NCBI GenBank assembly: GCA_945875745.1
Contig: CAMCLJ010000013.1
Span: forward strand, 1 to 32,826
Length of the DNA: 32,826 bases
Direction: 5' to 3'
Source of the DNA: Chlamydia trachomatis
GTDB taxonomy: Bacteria > Chlamydiota > Chlamydiia > Chlamydiales > Rhabdochlamydiaceae
Shown: one piece after another, positions 25,230-32,826 of the stretch
Numbering within the stretch: the stretch's first letter is position 1
How the letters are laid out: each line of letters starts with the position of its first letter
Notes under the pieces: model-generated
What the model was told of the DNA's origin: nothing
The model's input: only the letters and a program-made list of their open reading frames with translations
Database searches by the model: none
Program-made: the position numbers and the translations under genes

Positions 25230-26468
25230 TTAAAAAATAACTACCATATTAAGAAAAACCGCCAGTGCATTGGCAGTACCACTACCACCGGGAGTGATGA
25301 TATATTGCAGATCTGGCTGAATATTCATCCATGAAAAGGGTTGATACAGGTAGTAGGTCTCTATGGCAGTCTCTGTGGGTTTAATAAAACCAGATCCTTT
25401 GACTAAAGAAAACCGATTCATAGCAATTCCTATACCAAATTGATCTTGAGCTCTGCTTGGTATAACACCTGTCCAGTTCATTCCCGTTGCATAAACCTGC
25501 TTTACATCGCTTGCCTGAGGACTGGTAGCACCTATTTGAATAAAAAGACCGATCTGTCTTGGATCATTAGCCACATTCGATTTCCATACCGTCTGATCGA
25601 TTAAGAGATATCCCCCCTGAAGTCCTTTTGCAATCCTCCCATTATGGCGAGGAACATGAGATGTATTATGCCAAGCTCCAACACCCAGCCTACCTGTCCA
25701 CCTGGAAGAAATAGACCAGCCTGTATCTATTTCCATAATCATAAAAGCATGATCATGGAGGTGATCAAAAAAATTTCCTGTGATTCCTAAAGATCCTGTC
25801 TGGACACCAAGGACTGCAGACCCATCAAATAAACCGATCGTCAGCCCAAGAGGTTCAATGGGCTGAGCATATGCAACGATTCCCATAGCTGAATTCGGAT
25901 AGTAGGGCAAATCTCTGATTGTAGGGATGTTTTGGAAGCTTTGATATTGAAAATACGCTGCATTTTGTGAGTAATCAAAATTGCGAGAACAATCATTTTT
26001 ACCTATCTTTATCCAATAATGCTCCTTATTAAAGGACTGCTTATACCAAAATTCTCCAAGCTGCGTTACATTAGAAGACTCGATATACAGAAGAGGTTCA
26101 TAGGAGCCCACATCATTACTTGGATGTCCACCTCTTCTCATTTGAAAATCTACACAAAATACTCCACCGGAAAAATGAACGAGCTTCTCGCTTTCCAGCT
26201 GTAGATTGACATCCAAAAGATACTCTAAGTTCCCATCAGTTGTTCTGTGTCTGCCTCCAGCCACATCCCATCCACTACTTGTAAAAACAGTGGGAGTGAA
26301 AAGAACACCATATTGTTTGAGATTGTAAAACAGTAGCTGACCGCTTTCCTGCTCCTGATCGGTCGCCCAAAACCGATCTCCCTCTTCTTCAGTATCACCA
26401 AACCCAAAAACAGAGGCAAGGATCTGAATGGAACTAAAAGAAAATATCTGAAAATGACTTGGTTTCAT
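25230..26468 (-). CDS. OprB-family carbohydrate-selective porin
   Basis: A 412-residue outer-membrane beta-barrel. The first 20 or so residues (HFQIFSFSSIQILASVFG) are a modest signal peptide. The mature part has the alternating pattern of a barrel with many aromatic residues, and OprB-like strings: GVLFTPTVFTSSGWDVAGG, AGIWHN-like LGVGAWHNTSHVPR, GGYLLIDQTVW, and PDLQYIITPGGSG near the end. The final residue is Phe, the BAM recognition end. OprB porins pass sugars; in environmental chlamydiae they may stand in for MOMP. The gene is divergent from the RHS gene, 124 bases away. Confidence 0.82.
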   Translation of the reverse strand: MKPSHFQIFSFSSIQILASVFGFGDTEEEGDRFWATDQEQESGQLLFYNLKQYGVLFTPTVFTSSGWDVAGGRHRTTDGNLEYLLDVNLQLESEKLVHFSGGVFCVDFQMRRGGHPSNDVGSYEPLLYIESSNVTQLGEFWYKQSFNKEHYWIKIGKNDCSRNFDYSQNAAYFQYQSFQNIPTIRDLPYYPNSAMGIVAYAQPIEPLGLTIGLFDGSAVLGVQTGSLGITGNFFDHLHDHAFMIMEIDTGWSISSRWTGRLGVGAWHNTSHVPRHNGRIAKGLQGGYLLIDQTVWKSNVANDPRQIGLFIQIGATSPQASDVKQVYATGMNWTGVIPSRAQDQFGIGIAMNRFSLVKGSGFIKPTETAIETYYLYQPFSWMNIQPDLQYIITPGGSGTANALAVFLNMVVIF

Positions 26469-26592
26469 AACTCATCTTTTTTCTCACATTATGTTCCTTA
26501 AACCAAAACAAGCAAGTCTGAAAAAATCCCTTTTTGACGAAAAATAAAAAAATTAATTATTATTGATAAAATTTTTTATTATAGGCGGATAA

Positions 26593-29500
26593 GTGCTCTT
26601 AAAAAGTGTGATATACCTACTCATTGCTTGCTTGCTAACAAGCTTTACCGATGTAGACGATGAAGAAAATCCCGCTGTTGTTTACAACGTCAATGTAGTA
26701 ACCGGCAGCTTGCAGCTGAGTATACAAGATAGTGTTGTAGGGGGCGCAAAAAACCTACAGATCCCAAGAACATATACAAGCTTTGGGGCTTTAGAAAGAG
26801 AGGAAGATAACACGGACCTCGAGCTTAAAAACCTGAAGAACGGCTTTATTATCCAGGGTGGCTGGAGCTTATTATCTCAAACTCATGCTCTGATCATCTG
26901 TTATGATAGTAGTAAAAGCTATAAAGCATATATTTCTGATGTATCTGGTGGATTGACACCGTATGTCTTTGCAGCAAAAGAAGGAAGTCACCATGTTATT
27001 TTGCGACCTAAACCAAGAAATGGAAAATCTTTTGGCAAGCTCTCCGGAAAATCTAATCAAAATAAAAACTATTTTCGGATCAATGAAAAAACAGGTAAGG
27101 CTACCCTGCACCTACCCGACGGATCGGTCCTTCACTACAGCGGCAAGAAATTTCTATCTCACGGGCATCGGGTAAATAGAAACGGCATTTTTTACACCTT
27201 AGATACCGAGGAGCTGCCCTCGGGACACAAAAATATATATTCTTATGATAAAAAAGATCGGATACAAGAGATCCGCTGTACCAATCTTAATCAAACAAAA
27301 ACGTTTTCTTCGATTAGAGCCCGCCTAGACCATCCCCGCACCCCCTATCAATTTTCTTTAGACACATCAGATGGACACAGAATCACCTATGAATTTCAAG
27401 AATTCTCAGATAGAGACTACCTATCGCGTGTGATCTATCCAAGTGGCGATACAGAAGAATTTGAATACGCAAAAAATAGAAAAGGGATAGGTGCAAGAGT
27501 TGTAGGAATTAAGCGTAATGGTAGGTCAGAACGCCGGATCTCTTATTATTTACCCAAAGACAAAAAAGAAGAAGAAAAGTGGAGGCACCACCCTGATAAA
27601 AAAAGTCTGTCTGCTGACAAGGTATCTAAAATAGAAGGACCTGTTAACAACGATAACATAAGAACTACTCTAGCCTATTTTTCTTATTTTCCAGGCCTTA
27701 CAAAAGTTACCGATTCAGAAAATGTTACCACATGCTTTTACCATGAAAATGGACATCTAAATAAAATTGAATACCTCAATGAACAGGATGAAGTCGATGA
27801 AACAACCCTATTCTTATGGGACAATGGAAATATGGTAGCTAAGGTACGGTTAGATAAAAATCGATCTGCCCTTTTTTCTAAAACATTTCAGTATGATAGC
27901 GCAGGTAATGTGACCCAAGAGACATTTTGGGGTGACCTGTCTGGACAAAGTCCTCCTCCTTTTCAAATGAATAAAGATGGATCGTTACAAAACTGTCCCT
28001 CTTATACGAAAAAATTCTCTTACGACACTGAGCGCAACCTTCTGATCACTGAAGAAGAAGACAGCGGCCTATCTTATGAATATGGATATGTAAACAACAC
28101 AAACCTGCTTAAACACAAGCTCACTCTATACGATGGAAAAATTTTTCTTCGGGAATTTTTCTTTTACGATGCAGACAATCTCCTCTACCGACAATTTAAC
28201 GACGATGGAACAAGGAGTGAGGAGAGTGATCTGACAGGCGTTACAGAAAGAAAAATCCAGAGCTATACCCTCAATCCAAGCACAGGTCTTGTAGACGAGG
28301 TTCTTCAGCTATATCTTGATATCGAATCTCAGACAGAGAGGCTGATTCAAAGAACAGAAAAAAAATATTCCTCCGATAAAAAGGTGATAGAAGAGGCGAT
28401 CTACGATAGCTCAAATCAATACCGTTATACGGTATATATCGATTATGATCGATCTGGCCGTATAACAAAAACAACAAGTCCTTTAGGACAGCCAAACACA
28501 TACCTCTACGACCCCTTTGGATCTCTTATCAGCGCAAAGGAGGCTGGATATTTAAAGAAGGAGTGGGTCTATGATCCTATGGGTAGGTCCATAGAAGAGT
28601 GTGAAATTGATACAGAAGGGATGAGGCGCTCTACGCATCTTTCTTATGACGCTAAAGGACGGCTGATCTCAAAAACAGATCCCCAGTGGAATACAACATA
28701 TCAAACGTATGATAGCAAAGGACGCTGCACCCAATCGATCCTTCCATCTGTTGAAGATGAGCAGGGCTTAAGCTACTGCCCTACCATTACCTATGGTTAT
28801 GATGGATATGGCAATCTAAGCAGGACTACAACACCCAGTGGAGCTAGTACCTGGACCGATTATACAGCTCTTAGAAAACCGATATTAATCACCCATCCTG
28901 ATGGGGGGCAAACAAAGCATATCTATGCAAATAATGAAACAAGACTCAAGACCACCCATCCAGATGGAACCGATGAGCATTTTGTATACGACCATCTCAA
29001 AAGGATGATCAAAAAAACGGTTGTAGGATGTGATGGACAGATCTTAGAAGAAGAGTCATGGAACTATAACACTTTGCACCTAGTCAGTCATACAGATCCG
29101 CTCGGTCTTGCCACCTATTACACATATGATGGTATGGGCAGACTAATCATGGAAAAGGCAGAGGAAAGCTGCATCTATTACACCTATGACAGTCTTGGGT
29201 TTCTAGAAAAAAAGATCAATAATGACACCGCATATATCACAATCCATGACGTGGAAGGCCGCTTGATAAAGCAGTGGGTGGAGGATCAAAATGGTAGGCA
29301 AGAAGAGCTCATGCAATCTTTCTATGATACTGAAAATAGAAAAATACAAAGCCATAGATATACATCGCAAGGAATTGCACAAGACACCTTTTCCTATGAC
29401 CCTCAAGGAAGACTCTGCTCCCATACAGACCCCTTAGGAAATACCTGCCAATTTATTTTTACAGAAACGCACAACAGAAATGGGCAAACTGTTTTACAAA

Positions 29501-31989
29501 AAAAGACGATCGATCCTCTAGGGCTAATTCAAATCGAGACGTTTGATGCGCAAAAACGACCTGTCGAAACAGTGCACATGGATCCATTAGAGACACCTAC
29601 TGGCGGTGTGAGCATTTTTTATGATCGTGATGGAAACACAGTCAAACAGGTATCGCGTGTCATGCGTGGTGGCGCTTTTCACGAAGACCATGTGATCGAT
29701 TGGGAATATGACAGCTGCTCGAGGATGATCTGTGAAATAGAATCGGGATGCAAAACCACATCTTTAGAATATGACACAAAGGGGCGTATGATCAAAAAAA
29801 CGCTGCCCAGTGGCATTGATTTTGTTTATGAATATGATGGACTCGATCGTCTGTTATATCAAAAAAGCAACGATGGATCGGTTGAATACCTTTATCAATA
29901 TGGCAAGGAGCGGCATCCCAGATACATATACGATCGCAAGGAAGGAATAAGCTTAGAAAGGGACTATGATCTGTTTGGCCGTATTATAAGTGAGAAAAGC
30001 TCAGATCAAATGAGCTATTTTTGGCGTTACGATCGTGGGGGCAGATGTATCTGTTTTACCTTGCCAGATTCTTCTTCGATCTTATACCATTACTCTGGCC
30101 TGCACATGGATTTGTTAGAGAGACGGACGCAATCAGGTCTTATCTTACAACATCGGTATACCGAATTTGATCCTACAGGTCATGTAGTTGAGGCAATTTG
30201 TATTGATGGAACTGTTTTGAATAAAGAATACGATCTATTAGAAAGACTCGTTGCAGAAAAAAGCCCCTACTACAGCGCGCATCTCACTTATGGTCCCTCA
30301 GGTCTTGTCACAGATGCGTTCCATTCTCTTACAAAACACACGCACTACGAATATGACTCTCTAAGCCAGCTGAGGCAAGAAGGTCAGATCGTGTACGATT
30401 TTGACTCTCTGGGCAATCCATCTCATGGGAAAATGGGCCCTTGTAATGAACTGTTAGAATATCAGGGAAGGGAGCTGTCCTACGATCCTCATGGACGGCT
30501 ATTACAAAAAGTAGATGGTGACAAGACCCTTCAATATGAATACGACGCTTTAGGCAGGCTTATTCAAATCACGGATCAGAGCAATCAAATCACCTATCTC
30601 TATTACGATCCACTATCGCGTCTTGTAGGTAAAAAAACAGAAAAGGGTTTTGAGAAATTTCTTTATAACCAGCAAACGGAAATCGGCTCTTTAGATGCTA
30701 AAGGGACCATCAAAGAGTTGAAAATTTTAGGACTTGGGCTAGAGGGTGATGTGGCAGCAGCTGTTGGCCTAGAGCTCCAGGGTGAGATCTTTATCCCAAT
30801 ACATGATTTAACAGGTAATATCATCGCCGCTGCCTCCTGTAATGGAAAGGTAGAGGGTGTAAATGAGATGGATGCTTTTGGCAGAACAGTAACATCTATT
30901 GGACCCACCCTCTCTCCCTGGGGATTTAGTTCTAAACGCAGTATCTGCGGCCTTGTGAATTTTGGTCTGCGCTTTTATGATCCTCAGATCGGCAGATGGA
31001 TCACCCCCGATCCTATGGGGTATGCAGATGGTAGCAATCTGTATGCTTATGTGATGAACTCCCCCACAAACCGACTCGATCTCTTTGGTCTTTTCGGCCA
31101 GCCCTTCCCCTCTGACTTTGGCGTGCAGGTAGAAGTCCCTTTACACCTACTGCAGCCTCAGACGATGATCACTCCATTTCGTCAGGCAGAGGCGTTAAGA
31201 GGAAGTATTAACGGGGTTGAAGTGGACTGGCTTGTTAAGGGAGGCAACTGGTCAAAGCTGAATTTCTCAGCGGAAGAATTGCAAAAAGGAAAAATCAATC
31301 TTTTTGATCACATCCATGAGATCGTCCCTCCAGAAGGCAAGATTGTCGGTTTTCTTTCTTTTCAAAATGGAATACAAACGAGCCTGAAAGAATTGAAAGA
31401 TAATATAGACGCCTTTGGTACATTTGTTCCTGATAATTCCCTTATGCTATCGTTATACAGCCCCTCAAAGGGCCTACTATCTGATGTAAACCAAGCATGC
31501 GATGAAATGGCTAACACAAAAGAAACACAGATGACTGCTTTAACAAGGCAGTACTTTACAGCGGCAAGTACCACACTCTTTAATATCAATCCAGAAGCTG
31601 TTTGGATACATATCGCTCACAGTCGAGGTGGAGGGATAGCAACAAGGGCCGTTGAAGGGATGAGTGAAGAGCAGCTAGGAATGATGAAGAAAAATTTCTT
31701 ATACCTAGGTATTGCTCCAAGCGTTCCCATGTCACGCAATCACGCCCTCAATGCGGTAAACATCTACTCCACTCACGATCCGATCACCGGATGGATGGGT
31801 AAAAAGTTCGCTCAAGATCCTAACTATATTATCGAATTTGTCACCTGCCAGCTACCAAAACATAAGTGGCTCCCCTCATCCCTTCGAATAGATCACTCAC
31901 TGATGGGACCTACATATCGACAACAGAGTCAGACGAAGCTTCGTAATATTCATAAAACCATAGGAACACAAAATGCAATACCTCGGTAA
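26593..31989 (+). CDS. RHS/YD-repeat protein with an alpha/beta-hydrolase-like C-terminal tip
   Basis: A 1798-residue secreted protein. GTG 26593 is used, with AGGCGG just upstream. Residues 1-19 are a signal peptide. YD repeats of the form YDxxGR fill about residues 200-1450. The RHS core end lies at about 1470-1494: RFYDPQIGRWITPDPMGYAD, then NLYAYVMNSPTNRLDLFGL. The last 300 residues are a variable tip. It has a nucleophile-elbow-like HSRGGG (Ser about 1677), THDP (Asp about 1729) and DHSLMGP (His about 1768), an order and spacing that fit a Ser-Asp-His hydrolase. An esterase or lipase effector is therefore likely, but the motif is HxRGG rather than the textbook GxSxG. RHS shells encase such tips until delivery. 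The stop overlaps the next gene by 17 bases. Confidence 0.88.
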   Translation: MLLKSVIYLLIACLLTSFTDVDDEENPAVVYNVNVVTGSLQLSIQDSVVGGAKNLQIPRTYTSFGALEREEDNTDLELKNLKNGFIIQGGWSLLSQTHALIICYDSSKSYKAYISDVSGGLTPYVFAAKEGSHHVILRPKPRNGKSFGKLSGKSNQNKNYFRINEKTGKATLHLPDGSVLHYSGKKFLSHGHRVNRNGIFYTLDTEELPSGHKNIYSYDKKDRIQEIRCTNLNQTKTFSSIRARLDHPRTPYQFSLDTSDGHRITYEFQEFSDRDYLSRVIYPSGDTEEFEYAKNRKGIGARVVGIKRNGRSERRISYYLPKDKKEEEKWRHHPDKKSLSADKVSKIEGPVNNDNIRTTLAYFSYFPGLTKVTDSENVTTCFYHENGHLNKIEYLNEQDEVDETTLFLWDNGNMVAKVRLDKNRSALFSKTFQYDSAGNVTQETFWGDLSGQSPPPFQMNKDGSLQNCPSYTKKFSYDTERNLLITEEEDSGLSYEYGYVNNTNLLKHKLTLYDGKIFLREFFFYDADNLLYRQFNDDGTRSEESDLTGVTERKIQSYTLNPSTGLVDEVLQLYLDIESQTERLIQRTEKKYSSDKKVIEEAIYDSSNQYRYTVYIDYDRSGRITKTTSPLGQPNTYLYDPFGSLISAKEAGYLKKEWVYDPMGRSIEECEIDTEGMRRSTHLSYDAKGRLISKTDPQWNTTYQTYDSKGRCTQSILPSVEDEQGLSYCPTITYGYDGYGNLSRTTTPSGASTWTDYTALRKPILITHPDGGQTKHIYANNETRLKTTHPDGTDEHFVYDHLKRMIKKTVVGCDGQILEEESWNYNTLHLVSHTDPLGLATYYTYDGMGRLIMEKAEESCIYYTYDSLGFLEKKINNDTAYITIHDVEGRLIKQWVEDQNGRQEELMQSFYDTENRKIQSHRYTSQGIAQDTFSYDPQGRLCSHTDPLGNTCQFIFTETHNRNGQTVLQKKTIDPLGLIQIETFDAQKRPVETVHMDPLETPTGGVSIFYDRDGNTVKQVSRVMRGGAFHEDHVIDWEYDSCSRMICEIESGCKTTSLEYDTKGRMIKKTLPSGIDFVYEYDGLDRLLYQKSNDGSVEYLYQYGKERHPRYIYDRKEGISLERDYDLFGRIISEKSSDQMSYFWRYDRGGRCICFTLPDSSSILYHYSGLHMDLLERRTQSGLILQHRYTEFDPTGHVVEAICIDGTVLNKEYDLLERLVAEKSPYYSAHLTYGPSGLVTDAFHSLTKHTHYEYDSLSQLRQEGQIVYDFDSLGNPSHGKMGPCNELLEYQGRELSYDPHGRLLQKVDGDKTLQYEYDALGRLIQITDQSNQITYLYYDPLSRLVGKKTEKGFEKFLYNQQTEIGSLDAKGTIKELKILGLGLEGDVAAAVGLELQGEIFIPIHDLTGNIIAAASCNGKVEGVNEMDAFGRTVTSIGPTLSPWGFSSKRSICGLVNFGLRFYDPQIGRWITPDPMGYADGSNLYAYVMNSPTNRLDLFGLFGQPFPSDFGVQVEVPLHLLQPQTMITPFRQAEALRGSINGVEVDWLVKGGNWSKLNFSAEELQKGKINLFDHIHEIVPPEGKIVGFLSFQNGIQTSLKELKDNIDAFGTFVPDNSLMLSLYSPSKGLLSDVNQACDEMANTKETQMTALTRQYFTAASTTLFNINPEAVWIHIAHSRGGGIATRAVEGMSEEQLGMMKKNFLYLGIAPSVPMSRNHALNAVNIYSTHDPITGWMGKKFAQDPNYIIEFVTCQLPKHKWLPSSLRIDHSLMGPTYRQQSQTKLRNIHKTIGTQNAIPR

Positions 31990-32826
31990 ACTCACTGTAT
32001 TCTTTTTAGTGTTGTATACTTTTTTAGTGGATACACCCGCTTATCCTTTAACAAATCACCCCGACAGTAGAACAGAGGAACAAAAAGCATTTCGGGGGTT
32101 AATCCAAGATTTTATCAATGAAATGGATCTTAAGTATGGTTTAATGTGTACGGGAGATGGGAGCTCAGGGCACGATAAAATTACAGCGATTTCCCTGATG
32201 TTATCAGCCCCTCGAAGAGCCTCTTTAGAAGAGGCCAGGGAAATTCATGTACAGGCCAAAGAAAGACTAATGGAAATGATTCAACAAAATCCTAAAATCC
32301 AATCATACTTATCTACGAACCCATTCCCAAAAAAAAATATCGACCTGTCCATCTGTTACGGAATCGACACCCGTTTTTTTTATGCTGATGGAACGATTGC
32401 TGCTACGATGGAGGGGCAGGGTACTATCTGTTACTTAGGATCCGAGGTATTGAATCCAAGACTACTGGATTTATATGAAGAACCTTATGAAGAAGCCTTA
32501 AACATCGTTACAACAAATCCCCTTCAGCAGGATATGTATTTTCATAAAGAGATCGGTTTTGAAAAAGAAATGGACCGAGTCATGATGGATTTTATCAGAC
32601 AGTCTTACAAAAAGTATAATATCCAGTGTGATGGGTTTGGTGGAAAGATGGTAGATGGAATTGATAAGATTGAGCTCAGCTTTGTTCGTCAAAAAAAGAC
32701 ATCAGTTACTGAGGCAAGAAAAATGCAGGTGGATCTAACACAAACTTTTCTTGATATGATTAATAAAAGCAAGACACTTGCTCCCTATCTTAAACACAGA
32801 CCCTTTAATGAAAAATATCTCAATAT
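31973..32826 (+). CDS. Secreted two-repeat protein, possible partner of the RHS tip (partial)
   Basis: An open frame of 284 codons that runs off the window. The ATG at 31973 lies inside the last codons of the RHS gene, so it is translationally coupled. The first residues (LGKLTVFFLVLYTFLVDTPAYP) are a signal peptide. The mature part contains two copies of an approximately 85-residue domain. Copy one has LIQDFINEMDLKYGLMCTGDG, DKITAISL, EEAREIHVQ, and PYLST-like YLSTNPF. Copy two has MMDFIRQSYKKYNIQCDGFG, DKIELSF, TEARKMQVD, and YLKHRPF. I do not recognise the domain. Its position right after an RHS effector tip and its export suggest a periplasmic immunity protein against a lipase-like toxin; this is inference. 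Confidence 0.7.
   Translation, partial: MQYLGKLTVFFLVLYTFLVDTPAYPLTNHPDSRTEEQKAFRGLIQDFINEMDLKYGLMCTGDGSSGHDKITAISLMLSAPRRASLEEAREIHVQAKERLMEMIQQNPKIQSYLSTNPFPKKNIDLSICYGIDTRFFYADGTIAATMEGQGTICYLGSEVLNPRLLDLYEEPYEEALNIVTTNPLQQDMYFHKEIGFEKEMDRVMMDFIRQSYKKYNIQCDGFGGKMVDGIDKIELSFVRQKKTSVTEARKMQVDLTQTFLDMINKSKTLAPYLKHRPFNEKYLN

Noticed and set aside
1-32826. CRISPR array or phage structural genes
   Set aside because: No regularly spaced short repeats and no capsid, tail or terminase-like products were seen.

Overview
The window looks like the chromosome of an environmental, amoeba- or arthropod-associated member of the Chlamydiae, of the Rhabdochlamydia, Simkania or Parachlamydia kind. This is inferred from gene content: an AtoS/AtoC-type (CtcB/CtcC-like) sigma-54 pair, DUF115 proteins, OprB porin, an IncA-like bilobed-hydrophobic coiled-coil protein, an RMD1/YagE protein, and chlamydial-style RHS and TPR polymorphic toxins. 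No rRNA or marker gene settles the genus.

Bases 1-5190 are a decayed mobile region. Two diverged large serine-recombinase remnants flank a Schlafen-type AlbA_2 ATPase gene and a broken ABC exporter. The left remnant has two frameshifts. The right one has lost its catalytic domain and runs at its 3' end into a tRNA-Leu(CAA) gene. The last 125 bp of the two recombinases are almost identical although the rest is diverged.

Bases 5234-8705 hold an M15-like lipoprotein and a two-component operon. Its kinase gene carries a +1 frameshift in a run of eight T; its regulator is intact. Bases 8702-13779 are a minus-strand operon: HPF, an HsdR_N-like nuclease-fold protein, and two DUF115 (Maf/MptE-like) proteins separated by a MORN_2/YwqK-like protein.

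Bases 13899-17292 are a compact polymorphic-toxin locus: a secreted TPR protein with a C-terminal Ntox50 domain, a two-domain putative immunity gene, then an orphan Ntox50 tip and a second copy of the immunity gene, displaced by exactly 823 bp.

Bases 17540-25209 are mostly housekeeping and transport: a repeat protein, CrcB plus DUF190, RlmN, tRNA-Arg(UCG), an MHS-family MFS transporter under a clear TPP riboswitch, RecO, tRNA-Leu(GAG), an RMD1 protein and an Inc-like protein. Bases 25230-32826 hold an OprB porin and, divergently, a 1798-residue RHS protein with an alpha/beta-hydrolase-like C-terminal tip. The RHS stop overlaps the start of a secreted protein made of two similar repeats, which runs off the window and may be its immunity partner.

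The most notable items are the two toxin/immunity loci, the TPP-controlled transporter, the T8 frameshift in the kinase, and the homogenised recombinase tail at the tRNA-Leu gene.
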